Counted from the first letter of the stretch, positions 1 to 9,238 are shown. The stretch: 64,000 nt of DNA from Albibacterium sp963696875 (GCA_963696875.1 CAVOLQ010000007.1:434001-498000), one strand, 5' to 3'. Program-made: numbers and translations. The notes: generated by a model from the letters alone, not told the origin.

Positions 1-45
1 TTCCAAAAGACCCTTTTACAAAAAGCCGGTTCTGTGTTGATAAGA

Positions 46-2988
46 TTAAAACCCAAACAGCTCTTCTAGGCTAAGTTTCTTTAGTGGGCCTATAGCTTTT
101 AATTCATCTTCATTCATGTTATCTTCTGAAGCTACAATGCAATAGGTATACGCTTTATTCGCTATTTCCTCTTGATGGAGCTTTTGAATATCGTTAAAAG
201 TTAACCTATTTACCTTTTCGTAAACATCCTTTCTGATATCATGGGTTAAGCCTTTTCTCAAGGCTGCTAGGTAGCTGAAAATAATTCCGTCTTCCGTTAC
301 TCTTTCCGTTTCAATGTCATTTTTCATGCTGATCTTCGCAGTTTGAATCCCTTTCTCTGAATTAGGTAATTCGTTTAGCAACTCATTCATACCTTTAATA
401 GCATCTTTTGATTTGTCGGCTTGGGTTCCTACAAAGGCAAGGATTGAGTAGGTGTCATCGTGTTTGGCAGGAGTACTTAGGAGCGCAAAAGTAGAATAGG
501 CTAGAGCCTTAGATTCTCTAATGGTTTGAAAAACAACCGATCCCATACCTCCACCGAAATACGTATTGAATAAACTAATTTCAGCCGTTTTTGCTGGGTT
601 AAAGGCAGAAGCATTTCTGATCCAGCGAATATCTGCTTGAACCATTTCATAATCCGCAAAGATTACTTGATTTTCGGTTTGTGCTATTTTGTTGTATTTC
701 ACAGGTGTAGGAATAGCTTTGAAGCTAGTCGGTACTGTATGAAGTTCAGCGATTGATTTTTTATAATTGGTTAAGGATTCTGGTCCATAATAGATTAAGG
801 TATGCTCATAATCAAGTAAGCCCTTTAAGATGCTTAGTAATTCTTCGCCACTGACATTCCGAATTTCTTCGTCTGTTAACACATCATTAAATGGATTTTT
901 GGCACCATAAGTCGCATAACTAGTTAAAGCAGACATAATGCTTCCCTTGTTCAATTTACTGTCCGAGCGACTTTTTAAAAGCCTGTCCTTCAGGGCTGCT
1001 AACGCATCTTTGTCTACTATCGCATCCTTTATTAAATGCTCAAATAAAGCGACCGACTCTTCGTAATTTTCTTCAAGTCCTCTAATTGAAATGGAAGTAT
1101 TTTCAGCCTGTGCATTGATAGTGAAAGTGCTTGCCAATTGATAAAACTGCTTGCTTATCTCTTCGGAAGAATATTTGGCCGTTCCTAAAAATGACAAATA
1201 GGACGCTGCTAAAGGCAATAATTTAGAATGGTAAGAGCCTAAATCAAAATAGTAATATTGTCTAAAAAGGTCATTCTTCTCATTTTGAACGTAAAGAATA
1301 TCTAAATTGTTCACTTTGTCTTTTTTGATATCCTTGTCAAAATCCATCCATTGTGGACTTACAGGTCTATCAGGCATATTTACAATGTTGCTTACAAACT
1401 CTGACTGCAATCCCGCATTCATTTCTACCGGTGTAATATCTGGCTTTTCTACTTTTATAACGCCTTTATCTTCACCTTGACGTTTATAAATCACCACGTA
1501 ATTTTCGCCGAAGAAACTTTTTGCAAAATCTACGATTTGATCTTTGCTAATTTTTGAAAGCTCTTGCAGATTATTTACCGAGCGATCCCAGCCGTTACCT
1601 CGGCTTTTGATAAAAACATCTGCAAGCTCTGCAGCCCTGCTTTGATTGCTTTCTAATCCTAAAATCTCAGACAATTTAGCGTTGGATACTATGGCTTTAA
1701 TCAAGCCTTCATCAAAGTTTCCTTTTTTAATGTTGTCAATTTCTGCTAAAATAAGATCTTTGGTTTCTTCTAAGGATTGTCCTTGTTTTGGAGAGGCATA
1801 GCCCATAAATACACCGTAATCTTTAAACTGCCATACACCTGTTCCCGCGCCTAACACTTTCTGTTGTTTGTTGAGATTCAAATCAATTAAACCTGCTTTT
1901 CCATTAGAAAGAATGCTAGATATTAGATCAATCATTACCGCATCGCGACTGCTTTCGGGCCCTACTCGATAAGCTATTCTCATGCTTTCAGCACTCGGAC
2001 CAAATACTTCTTTTACGATGGGACCAGCTAATGGTTTTTCAGGATCGGCCGTATATTCCTTTACAGGTCTGGCTTCCATATAAGCAAAATGACTATCGAT
2101 TTTTTTAATCAATTCATCTGAATTAAAATCACCAGCTAAAATGATTGCCATATTATTGGGCACGTAATAACTCTCATAATAATCGCGAATTGCCACTAAT
2201 GAAGGATTCTTTAAATGCTCGATCGTACCAATAGTCGATTGCTGCCCGTAATTGTGAGTAGGAAATACATGGGAAAGCATGGCCTCTTGAATTTTGCGAC
2301 CATCATTATCCATGGAAATATTTTTCTCTTCATATACAGCTTCCAATTCCGTATGAAAAATTCGGAAAATAGGATTTCTAAAACGTTCCGCTTGAATAGT
2401 TAAAAACTTATCGATAGCACTTGAAGGAATATCCTCGTGGTATACAGTTTCTTCTAATGATGTATGCGCATTGGTTCCCTGAGACCCAATAGAAGCCATC
2501 AATTTATCATATTCGTTTCCAATTGAATACTGAGAAGCTTCACCCGATAACTTATCTATTTCTTTATAGATCTCCTTTCTTTTTGCAGAATTTGTAGTTT
2601 GATTGTAAACCTCATATAATGCGGTTATTTTATCTAAATAAGGTTTTTCTTTCTCCCAGTTTTGAGTTCCAAATTTATCTGTTCCTTTAAAAAGCAAATG
2701 CTCTAAGTAATGCGCCAAGCCGGTATGATCTTCCGGATCGTTATTGCTGCCCGTTCTAACAGCAATTTTTGCGGCAATACGAGGCTCTTTGGTATTTTCA
2801 CTTAAAATAACCGTTAGGCCGTTTTTTAAGGTATAAAACCTAGCATCCATGGGATCGGCTGAGACGTATTTGTAAGTATAGCCCGCACTTTTCCCTTCTT
2901 GCCACTGATGTACATCTTGTGCAAAAACAGACTGACCAATAAATAATAGAAAGGCAATAAAATGCCAGTTTTTGAATTTTAACTGCAT
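46..2988 (-). CDS. M16 family zinc metallopeptidase (pitrilysin/insulinase-like), exported
   Basis: A 980-residue two-lobed M16 peptidase. The N-terminus has a signal peptide (hydrophobic residues about 9-22, ending VFAQ), so the protein acts in the periplasm or outer membrane. The inverted zinc motif HYLEH lies at residues 93-97, and a downstream acidic segment (TELEAVYEE) is placed to give the third ligand. The second, inactive M16 half follows at about residues 500-980. Full-length members of this class are about 900-980 residues, so the gene looks complete. By family, it degrades peptides inside a closed chamber; the substrate is unknown. It stands alone, with no obvious operon partner. 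Confidence 0.9.
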   Translation of the reverse strand: MQLKFKNWHFIAFLLFIGQSVFAQDVHQWQEGKSAGYTYKYVSADPMDARFYTLKNGLTVILSENTKEPRIAAKIAVRTGSNNDPEDHTGLAHYLEHLLFKGTDKFGTQNWEKEKPYLDKITALYEVYNQTTNSAKRKEIYKEIDKLSGEASQYSIGNEYDKLMASIGSQGTNAHTSLEETVYHEDIPSSAIDKFLTIQAERFRNPIFRIFHTELEAVYEEKNISMDNDGRKIQEAMLSHVFPTHNYGQQSTIGTIEHLKNPSLVAIRDYYESYYVPNNMAIILAGDFNSDELIKKIDSHFAYMEARPVKEYTADPEKPLAGPIVKEVFGPSAESMRIAYRVGPESSRDAVMIDLISSILSNGKAGLIDLNLNKQQKVLGAGTGVWQFKDYGVFMGYASPKQGQSLEETKDLILAEIDNIKKGNFDEGLIKAIVSNAKLSEILGLESNQSRAAELADVFIKSRGNGWDRSVNNLQELSKISKDQIVDFAKSFFGENYVVIYKRQGEDKGVIKVEKPDITPVEMNAGLQSEFVSNIVNMPDRPVSPQWMDFDKDIKKDKVNNLDILYVQNEKNDLFRQYYYFDLGSYHSKLLPLAASYLSFLGTAKYSSEEISKQFYQLASTFTINAQAENTSISIRGLEENYEESVALFEHLIKDAIVDKDALAALKDRLLKSRSDSKLNKGSIMSALTSYATYGAKNPFNDVLTDEEIRNVSGEELLSILKGLLDYEHTLIYYGPESLTNYKKSIAELHTVPTSFKAIPTPVKYNKIAQTENQVIFADYEMVQADIRWIRNASAFNPAKTAEISLFNTYFGGGMGSVVFQTIRESKALAYSTFALLSTPAKHDDTYSILAFVGTQADKSKDAIKGMNELLNELPNSEKGIQTAKISMKNDIETERVTEDGIIFSYLAALRKGLTHDIRKDVYEKVNRLTFNDIQKLHQEEIANKAYTYCIVASEDNMNEDELKAIGPLKKLSLEELFGF

Positions 2989-3074
2989 ATTTTTAAATTA
3001 AGGAATTTTCTGACGCAAGTTCGTTCTTTATTTACGAAATAAAAAATAAACCGGGTAAATGAGGGAAGCAGAAA

Positions 3075-3875
3075 TTAGTACTCTAATGGTGAAGGAAAAG
3101 CAAATTTAAAATCTAAATCTTGAATGAGTTTTTGGGACGATACTTCCTTTTGAATGGCGGCCTCTTCAAAATATTGCGATGGTGATGGAAAGTTATATTT
3201 TTTGGCCATCACCTCATAGATATCTTTTTTCAAAGGGTGGATAGGTGCCACTACATTGTATGTCGAAGCATTGGGTTTTCTTTTCCATATTTCGAAAATG
3301 GAATAGGCGACGTCTGAACCATGAACATAATTAGCTTTTTCTTGACCCACAGTGCAGACTTTATTGCTGAAATACTTTCCTGGAATTCGTCCAAAACCAA
3401 AAAGACCTCCAAGTCTTAATATGACTAATTTATCAAATTTATTTTTCAAAAGGCTCTCTATTAAAAAGATATTTCCACTTTCTTTAATCTTGCTTTCCTC
3501 TGTAATCGAGCCGTTTACTGCGTCGTAAACTCCGATCGAGCTTAGGTAAATGATTTGCTGAGCCTTTAATTCCGATACGAATGCAGCTAAGTTCTGAAAT
3601 TTATTTAAACACTGTAGGGAATCTTCATTTCTTCTTACCGGAACGCTGATAAGTATTAGGTCAAATGCATGGTTTTGCAGCTCGGTAAGCTCTTTATCGG
3701 AAATATCTTTTGTAAAATCAAGTAGTATGGGATAGATGCCTTCCGATTCCAATTCACTAATTTTATGCTCTTGGGTAGTCGTCCCCCATATTTCACAGTT
3801 ATTTGCTAAGAACAGGTTAGCCGTTATTTTTCCCACCCATCCACATCCTACAATAAGTACTTTTCTATTTTCCAT
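3075..3875 (-). CDS. NAD(P)-binding Rossmann-fold / SDR-like epimerase family protein
   Basis: The protein opens with a beta strand and the dinucleotide-binding loop GCGWVG at about residues 8-13. Further in, YLSSIGVYD resembles the active-site strand of extended short-chain dehydrogenases of the YeeZ type. The start MENRKVLIVG at 3875 was chosen because the strand leading into the glycine loop begins right after it. A longer reading from 3917 would add 14 residues overlapping the upstream gene. The length of 266 residues fits the small SDR-like group. Substrate is not predictable. It follows the small membrane protein gene by 11 bp and may be co-transcribed with it. Confidence 0.75.
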   Translation of the reverse strand: MENRKVLIVGCGWVGKITANLFLANNCEIWGTTTQEHKISELESEGIYPILLDFTKDISDKELTELQNHAFDLILISVPVRRNEDSLQCLNKFQNLAAFVSELKAQQIIYLSSIGVYDAVNGSITEESKIKESGNIFLIESLLKNKFDKLVILRLGGLFGFGRIPGKYFSNKVCTVGQEKANYVHGSDVAYSIFEIWKRKPNASTYNVVAPIHPLKKDIYEVMAKKYNFPSPSQYFEEAAIQKEVSSQKLIQDLDFKFAFPSPLEY

Positions 3876-3886
3876 ATTTCTGATCT

Positions 3887-4246
3887 CTATATGCTTTTTC
3901 TCCAATAGCGCAACCAAACATACGGTTTTCTTTGCTTCAAATAGTTTAGATTATCGGCCATGTCATACGCCTCCTTTTCAAAACTAATGTTTCGATAAGC
4001 TTGATCTTTATTCTTGTATTTCAGCAGGAGAATTATCCATTCAGCTAAATACAAAAAGAAAAATGGAAGAATCAGTAATTCCAACTGTTGTCTTACATGA
4101 ATTCTTTCATGGTTCAGTAATGTACCTGCATCTTCAGCGTTCAATAATTTCGATCTTTTGTTCAGAAAGACAAAGCAAAATAGTACAATTCCAAGGATTC
4201 GAAAATTATTGGGTAAAACATAGAATTCATTCCATTTGGCTTTCAT
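3887..4246 (-). CDS. Small membrane protein with an HExxH motif (hypothetical)
   Basis: A 119-residue protein starting at the ATG at 4246; a TTG 12 bp upstream is the alternative. It has a hydrophobic segment near residues 16-28, then NHERIHVRQQ, which contains HERIH, a match to the HExxH zinc-metalloprotease signature. A second hydrophobic segment (LPFFFLYLAEWIILLL) follows directly. After it comes SFEKEAYDMAD, whose glutamate could be a third ligand. This looks like a minimal membrane-embedded metallopeptidase core, but no named family was recognised and activity is not established. It sits between the flavin monooxygenase and the Rossmann-fold gene on the same strand, with short gaps. Confidence 0.6.
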   Translation of the reverse strand: MKAKWNEFYVLPNNFRILGIVLFCFVFLNKRSKLLNAEDAGTLLNHERIHVRQQLELLILPFFFLYLAEWIILLLKYKNKDQAYRNISFEKEAYDMADNLNYLKQRKPYVWLRYWRKSI

Positions 4247-4267
4247 TATATTAGTCAATGATATCCT

Positions 4268-5302
4268 CTACTTTCTCAAAGCTTCCTTAACCTTAGGTGC
4301 GATTTTTGTCCCATAAATTTCTATGGCTTTCATCATATCTTTATGAGATGGGCCACCAACGTCCATATGTGCAGCAAAACGGGTTAAACCAAACATTTCT
4401 TGTACGTATAATATTTTATCAATCATCTCACTTGGCTCACCAATAAATAATGCCCCGTTTTTGGTTTTCCCGTATTCAAATTGTGTTCTTTGATATGAAG
4501 GCCAGCCTCTAGTTTTACCAATCCTATTCATTTGTCCAGCATATAAAGGATAATATTGGTCGCTAATTGCCTTATCGTATTCGCCAAAAAAAGCATGCGC
4601 ATGGATACCTACTTGGAGTTTTTTCAGATCGTGTCCATATTGAGTATACGTATCCTTATACAGTTCGAAAAGAGGCGTGAATTGGGCAGGTGATCCTCCA
4701 ATAATGGCAATCATCAATGGTAAACCGAGTCTTCCCGCCCTTACTACCGACGAAGGGGTGCCGCCTACAGCAATCCAGATAGAAAGGTTATTACCTACAG
4801 CTCTTGGTAGCACTTCTTGATCTTTGATAGGGGCTCTATATTTCCCCTCCCATGAAATACGTTCTTCTTTATTTATTTTAAGCAATAAGTCCAGTTTTTC
4901 CGAAAATAAACCGTCATAATCTTGAAGATTATAACCGAATAATGGGAATGATTCGATGAAACTTCCCCGTCCAGCCATCAATTCAGCACGACCATTGGAT
5001 AAAAGATCCACCATTGCAAAGTTTTGATAAAGTTTAACCGGGTCAGATGAACTTAATACAGTTACTGCGCTTCCTAGCTTAATGGTTTTTGTGACTGTAG
5101 AAGCGGCAGCTAAAATTATTTCCGGGCTAGGGACAGCATAATCTGGACGATGATGCTCGCCCATACCAAAATAATCCAGTCCTAACTGATCCATCAATTT
5201 GATTTCCTCTATGATTTCACCTAAACGTTGTTGTGGTGACTGAAATTTACCGGTTGTAAGATCCATTTGCAGATCCCCAAACATACTTATTCCTAATTCC
5301 AT
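4268..5302 (-). CDS. LLM-class flavin-dependent oxidoreductase (luciferase-like monooxygenase)
   Basis: A 344-residue bacterial luciferase-like TIM-barrel flavoprotein. Family features are the N-terminus ELGISMFGD, the segment MDQLGLDYFGMGEHH, the region KLGSAVTVLSSSDP and the segment VGGTPSSVVRAGRLGLPLM. Members use reduced FMN and O2 to oxidise diverse substrates; this one's substrate is unknown. The start at 5302 (MELGISMF) matches where the first barrel strand begins. A reading from 5341 would add 13 unlikely residues. No flavin reductase gene is adjacent. It is transcribed away from panB, with about 200 bp between the two start codons. Confidence 0.85.
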   Translation of the reverse strand: MELGISMFGDLQMDLTTGKFQSPQQRLGEIIEEIKLMDQLGLDYFGMGEHHRPDYAVPSPEIILAAASTVTKTIKLGSAVTVLSSSDPVKLYQNFAMVDLLSNGRAELMAGRGSFIESFPLFGYNLQDYDGLFSEKLDLLLKINKEERISWEGKYRAPIKDQEVLPRAVGNNLSIWIAVGGTPSSVVRAGRLGLPLMIAIIGGSPAQFTPLFELYKDTYTQYGHDLKKLQVGIHAHAFFGEYDKAISDQYYPLYAGQMNRIGKTRGWPSYQRTQFEYGKTKNGALFIGEPSEMIDKILYVQEMFGLTRFAAHMDVGGPSHKDMMKAIEIYGTKIAPKVKEALRK

Positions 5303-5502
5303 TGTTTTCCTTTTTGTTACAAAGATACAGCGAGTAATCAATTATAAAATTGACTTAGGATAAGATATTATTCCGTGATTTTGTTTTTGCTCCTTACTAA
5401 ACTTAGCGAATTGTCTTCAATGAAAATCTACATGCAGCATTGCATATGCTTTCTAAAAGAACAACTCTTTTTATTAATATAGGATCTAAAGGCAATTTTA
5501 TC

Positions 5503-5510
5503 TAAATTTG
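5503..5510 (+). promoter_or_regulatory. Putative -7 box (TAnnTTTG) for panB
   Basis: TAAATTTG is an exact match to the Bacteroidetes -7 consensus. It ends only four bases before the panB ATG, so transcription would start at or very near the start codon. No TTTG was found about 19 bp upstream, so the promoter is incomplete by eye. Confidence 0.35.
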
Positions 5511-5514
5511 TGCT

Positions 5515-6330
5515 ATGTCTGTAGATAAAGAATTGAAGCGTATAAATACCAAAGTAATTTTGGAAATGAAAGCCTCTGGCGAGAGAATCACGATGTTGAC
5601 GGGTTATGATTTTTCGATGGCTAGCATCCTTGATGAAGCGGGAATTGATATGATTTTGGTCGGTGATTCTGCCGCAAATGTTTTTGCTGGTTTCGAGACT
5701 ACGCTTCCAATTACCTTAGATCAAATGATTTATCATGCATCTGCCGTTGTTAGAGCTGCAAAGCGTGCGATGGTCATTGTCGATTTGCCATTCGGAAGTT
5801 ATCAGGGAAGTGCTGAGAAAGCATTAGATTCTGCTGTTCGAATTATGAAAGAGTCGGGAGCTCATGGTGTTAAGTTGGAAGGTGGTATCGAAATAAAGGA
5901 CGCTATTCAAATGATAGTTGCTGCAGGTATTCCCGTCGTCGGTCATTTAGGTTTAACGCCACAATCAGTAAATCAATTTGGGGGTTATGGTCTTCGTGCT
6001 AAGAGTGAATCTGAGGCACATCAGTTAAGGGATAACATGCGAGATTTGCAGGAAGCCGGTTGTTTTGCCGTCGTGTTGGAGAAAATTCCTGCCAAGCTTG
6101 CGCATGAAGTGACCAATCATTCTAGAATCCCCACAATCGGAATAGGAGCTGGGGTACATTGTGATGGTCAGGTATTGGTGATCAATGATTTGTTGGGATT
6201 TAATAAGGATTTCAAACCTAAATTCCTTCGTCAATATTTAAATCTCCATGAAGAAATTGCGGGTGCAGTAAAGCAATATATTACGGATGTGAAAGGGAAA
6301 AATTTTCCTAATGAGAGTGAGCAGTATTGA
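5515..6330 (+). CDS. panB: 3-methyl-2-oxobutanoate hydroxymethyltransferase
   Basis: A 271-residue ketopantoate hydroxymethyltransferase. It transfers a hydroxymethyl group from 5,10-methylene-THF to 2-oxoisovalerate, the first step of pantothenate synthesis. The N-terminal TMLTGYDFSMASILDEAG, the metal-binding region VGDSAANVFAGFETT, GHLGLTPQSVN and the glycine-rich IPTIGIGAGVHCDGQVLV are all family signatures in the expected order. Length is normal and the protein is cytoplasmic. No panC or panE lies nearby. It converges on obgE, with about 80 bp between the stop codons. Confidence 0.95.
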   Translation: MSVDKELKRINTKVILEMKASGERITMLTGYDFSMASILDEAGIDMILVGDSAANVFAGFETTLPITLDQMIYHASAVVRAAKRAMVIVDLPFGSYQGSAEKALDSAVRIMKESGAHGVKLEGGIEIKDAIQMIVAAGIPVVGHLGLTPQSVNQFGGYGLRAKSESEAHQLRDNMRDLQEAGCFAVVLEKIPAKLAHEVTNHSRIPTIGIGAGVHCDGQVLVINDLLGFNKDFKPKFLRQYLNLHEEIAGAVKQYITDVKGKNFPNESEQY

Positions 6331-6409
6331 GTGGTTGGATGAACAGTGATGGGGAGAGTGGGAGAGGCCTGGCGCATTAAAGGCGCTGACAGCTAAGTAT
6401 TATTGCTGA

Positions 6410-7411
6410 TTACTCATTGATCGCTTTCCAGATCATGTCTTTTAATTCCTGAAGTCCTTTCTGGGCTACAGAGGAAATAAATACATAGGACAAATTTTTA
6501 GGCAGATCTTTTTCCATTTCTGCTTGTAGCTCTGCGTCCAGTACGTCGCTTTTCGTGATCGCCAATAATTTTGGTTTATCCATTAATTCGGGATTATAGG
6601 CAATCAACTCTTTTAATAGAATTTCATATTCTTCTTTTATGGTACGATGTGTATCGGCGGGGACCATGAAAAGTAAAGCGGAATTTCGTTCTATATGGCG
6701 TAGGAAACGATAACCTAAACCTTTCCCTTCTGAAGCTCCTTCAATAATGCCTGGAATATCAGCCATTATAAAAGATTTATTGTCTCGATAAGAAACAATG
6801 CCCAAATTAGGAACTAAAGTGGTGAAGGGATAATCGGCAATTTCTGGTTTTGCTGCTGAAACAACTGATAAGAGGGTGGACTTTCCAGCATTTGGAAAGC
6901 CAACTAAGCCTACGTCGGCAAGGATTTTTAGTTCTAGAATAATCCACTTTTCGCTGCCAAGTTCGCCAGGTTGTGCGTAGCGAGGTGTTTGTTGAGTAGA
7001 ACTTTTAAAATGCCAGTTGCCCAGTCCTCCTCGGCCTCCGGCTAATAAAATTTTGGTTTCTCCGTCTTCTGTAATCTCAAAGAGTATTTCCCCTGTTTCA
7101 AAGTCTTTAGCCACCGTGCCCAATGGGACTTCTAAAATTTCGTCTGCTCCGCTTTTACCGGTTTGCATTTCCTTTCTTCCGCTTTCAGCATTCTGAGCTT
7201 TAATATGCTTCCGGTATTTGAGGTGAAGGAGAGTCCAGAGTTGACTATTTCCCTTAACTATTATATTGCCACCGTGTCCGCCGTCACCGCCCGCAGGACC
7301 ACCTTTGGCAGTGAATTTGTCGCGATGTAAGTAGGTAGAACCTGCGCCTCCATTTCCTGATGTGCAGGATATTTTTACATAATCAACGAAATTGGAGCCT
7401 TGTTGTGACAT
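6410..7411 (-). CDS. obgE: GTPase Obg/CgtA
   Basis: A 333-residue Obg GTPase. The glycine-rich Obg fold fills residues 1-160 (for example GGPAGGDGGHGGN and GRGGLGNWHFKSS), followed by the G domain. The P-loop is GFPNAGKST, the G3 motif is DIPGIIEGAS and the NKxD-type motif is TKSD. The family acts in late large-subunit ribosome assembly and the stringent response. The variable C-terminal OCT domain is absent, as in many Bacteroidetes. It lies 30 bp downstream of adk and is probably transcribed with it. Confidence 0.95.
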   Translation of the reverse strand: MSQQGSNFVDYVKISCTSGNGGAGSTYLHRDKFTAKGGPAGGDGGHGGNIIVKGNSQLWTLLHLKYRKHIKAQNAESGRKEMQTGKSGADEILEVPLGTVAKDFETGEILFEITEDGETKILLAGGRGGLGNWHFKSSTQQTPRYAQPGELGSEKWIILELKILADVGLVGFPNAGKSTLLSVVSAAKPEIADYPFTTLVPNLGIVSYRDNKSFIMADIPGIIEGASEGKGLGYRFLRHIERNSALLFMVPADTHRTIKEEYEILLKELIAYNPELMDKPKLLAITKSDVLDAELQAEMEKDLPKNLSYVFISSVAQKGLQELKDMIWKAINE

Positions 7412-7441
7412 AGTTTATAAAAAGGATTGTATTGAGACCTT

Positions 7442-8032
7442 TTAGTCTTTTAATTGTATTTGATAGCTTCCGATTACCACGTCGATTGATTCAGCTATTT
7501 CTTCTATACTTCCAACACCTTTGATACTTTGTAATTTACCTTGTTCTTGGTAATAGTTGGCAACCGGTGTTGTTTTTGATTTGTATTCTTGTATTCTTTT
7601 GCGAATTATTTCTTGGTTTGCGTCATCAGGCCTGCCAGATTCCTTTCCACGAGCTAACAATCTCTTTTCTAATTCGTCTTCATCGACGATGAGGGCAATC
7701 ATTCCGGATATTGAATCATTGCGAGATTCAAGTAATGTATCCAACGCCTCTGCTTGGGCTACTGTGCGTGGAAAGCCATCGAAAATAAAGCCGTTGGCCT
7801 CTTTACCTTCATCAAGTTTATTGCTGATCATACCAATAACTACATTATCAGGAACTAATTGTCCTTCATCCATAATTTTCTTTGCTTCAAGTCCTAAGGG
7901 TGTTCCGTTAGAGATTTCACTGCGAAGAAGGTCTCCTGTTGAGAGATGAATTAGCTTATATTTATCAATTAAAAGCTGAGATTGGGTTCCTTTTCCTGCG
8001 CCCGGAGGGCCAAATAAAACTAAATTTAGCAT
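7442..8032 (-). CDS. adk: Adenylate kinase (short-LID form)
   Basis: A 196-residue adenylate kinase that interconverts ATP + AMP and 2 ADP. Visible are the P-loop GPPGAGKGT at about residues 8-16, the AMP-binding STGDLLR, the segment GFPRTVAQAEAL, and RLLARGKESGRPDD in place of an extended zinc LID. This makes it the short-LID type usual in Bacteroidetes. It stands upstream of obgE on the minus strand. A strong terminator for the preceding tRNA-Arg lies just upstream, so adk must have its own promoter inside or after that hairpin, or rely on read-through. Confidence 0.95.
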   Translation of the reverse strand: MLNLVLFGPPGAGKGTQSQLLIDKYKLIHLSTGDLLRSEISNGTPLGLEAKKIMDEGQLVPDNVVIGMISNKLDEGKEANGFIFDGFPRTVAQAEALDTLLESRNDSISGMIALIVDEDELEKRLLARGKESGRPDDANQEIIRKRIQEYKSKTTPVANYYQEQGKLQSIKGVGSIEEIAESIDVVIGSYQIQLKD

Positions 8033-8040
8033 TCGATATA

Positions 8041-8078
8041 AAGTTAAAAAGCCTAATCGAGGATCAGATTAGGCTTTT
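8041..8078 (-). terminator. Rho-independent terminator behind tRNA-Arg
   Basis: AAAAGCCTAATC and GATTAGGCTTTT form a perfect 12-bp stem around an 8-base loop. Reading the minus strand, the stem is followed by a run of five T. It lies between the 3' end of tRNA-Arg and the adk start codon. Confidence 0.8.
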
Positions 8079-8090
8079 AGTTTAAAATGT

Positions 8091-8163
8091 GCACTTGAAG
8101 GGAGTCGAACCCCTAACCTCCTGATCCGTAGTCAGGTGCTCTATCCAGTTAAGCTACAAGTGC
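8091..8163 (-). tRNA. tRNA-Arg (anticodon ACG)
   Basis: On the minus strand the 73 bases fold as a full cloverleaf. The acceptor stem is GCACTTG/CAAGTGC, the anticodon stem CCTGA/TCAGG encloses the loop CTACGGA (anticodon ACG), and the T arm contains GGTTCGACTCC. CCA is not encoded. A consensus promoter lies upstream and a strong terminator downstream, so it is a single-gene transcription unit. Confidence 0.95.
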
Positions 8164-8177
8164 GTCCTGAAGGAATG

Positions 8178-8208
8178 CAAAGATAGGATTACAAATTAAT
8201 TCCCCAAA
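8178..8208 (-). promoter_or_regulatory. Bacteroidetes-type promoter of tRNA-Arg
   Basis: On the minus strand TTTG (8208-8205), then exactly 19 bases, then TATCTTTG (8185-8178). This is an exact match to the -33/-7 consensus TTTG-N19-TAnnTTTG of the Bacteroidetes primary sigma factor. The -7 box ends 14 bases before the mature tRNA. Confidence 0.8.
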
Positions 8209-8343
8209 ATAATTTGACATTATTTTTAAATTAAATAGAATAGCCGTCTTTTCTTGGTATTTTTACTTTACAAACTAGTAAATAAAAGGTGGATTTAGCT
8301 TTGGAAAAACACCGAGACCTAGTCAGTTTTTTTAGTTTTTAGA

Positions 8344-9165
8344 ATGATAATTATGAAAAGGAAACGATTGAGAATAAATGATATAAGTGTTTCTTATTTT
8401 GACAATAGCGTTCTCGACCCGAGTATTACAGTTGTATTTATCCACGGTTTTCCATTTAATAAGAATGTATGGTTGCCCCAATTTGAAGAAATACCAGAAG
8501 GAATAAAAGTTTTGGCAATGGATGTCCGTGGACATGGAAGTACAACGAGTGGCCACGGTTTTTTCAATATGGACGTTTTTGCGGATGACTTAATTGCCTT
8601 TATCGAGAAGATGGACCTTGGAAAGGTAGTTGTATGTGGCGTTTCAATGGGTGGGTATATCGCTTTACGTGCATATGAGAAAAAACCACTTCTGTTTAGT
8701 GGATTGATCTTAAGTGATACTCATTCCTTTTCTGATGATAATGATACTAAAATAAATCGCTTCGAAACAATTCAGGCAGTATTGACATACGGGAAACGCG
8801 TTTTTTCCATTGGTTTTGTAGCCAAAATATTTTCTGAGAAAACAATTTCTGAAAAACCTGAAATTGTAGAACTAGTAAAAAGTACTATTCGAAGAAATAG
8901 TGAACGTGATATTTGTGCTACCTTAATGGCTTTGGCCTCTCGTACGGACACAGGTTCTTTTTTGAAAAATATTCAAGTGCCCGTTTTGATCATCCGAGGG
9001 GAAGAGGATAGACTTATAAGTGTTGATAAGATTAATTATATGCTTCAGGAGATTCCGGACGTAAAGTACATAGAGATTGCAGATTGCGGTCATTTGCCAA
9101 ATTTAGAAAATTGTAGCCGTTTTAATGGTGAAATGAAAAACTTCTTAATTAGTAAGATATTGTAA
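8344..9165 (+). CDS. Alpha/beta hydrolase fold protein
   Basis: A 273-residue alpha/beta hydrolase. It shows the oxyanion strand VVFIHGFPFNKNVW, the segment MDVRGHGST, the nucleophile elbow GVSMGG (about residues 99-104, catalytic Ser), the acid region IRGEEDRLIS (Asp) and the catalytic His in DCGHLPNLEN. The triad is therefore intact. The layout resembles 3-oxoadipate enol-lactonase and epoxide-hydrolase-like esterases, but no pathway genes adjoin it, so the substrate is unknown. No signal peptide is present. A second ATG lies three codons in. It precedes the first GAPDH gene in the same direction, with a 73-bp gap. Confidence 0.85.
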   Translation: MIIMKRKRLRINDISVSYFDNSVLDPSITVVFIHGFPFNKNVWLPQFEEIPEGIKVLAMDVRGHGSTTSGHGFFNMDVFADDLIAFIEKMDLGKVVVCGVSMGGYIALRAYEKKPLLFSGLILSDTHSFSDDNDTKINRFETIQAVLTYGKRVFSIGFVAKIFSEKTISEKPEIVELVKSTIRRNSERDICATLMALASRTDTGSFLKNIQVPVLIIRGEEDRLISVDKINYMLQEIPDVKYIEIADCGHLPNLENCSRFNGEMKNFLISKIL

Positions 9166-9213
9166 TCTTTTTCTAAATCAGAATAGGTCTTAAAATGCTT
9201 GTTCGATTTTTGC

Positions 9214-9221
9214 TACATTTG
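9214..9221 (+). promoter_or_regulatory. Putative -7 box upstream of the first GAPDH gene
   Basis: TACATTTG matches TAnnTTTG exactly and lies 17 bases before the GAPDH start codon. It would allow transcription independent of the hydrolase gene. No clear -33 TTTG is present at 19-20 bp. Confidence 0.4.
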
Positions 9222-9238
9222 TGTGTTAATGAATTAAG

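Noticed and set aside
1..45. Terminator after the M16 peptidase gene at the left edge
   Set aside because: Only weak pairing (CTTTTTGTAAAAG) is visible in the 45 bases available.
6360..6380. GGCGC repeated around ATTAAA between panB and obgE as a terminator
   Set aside because: The two GGCGC copies are direct, not inverted, and no T tract follows.
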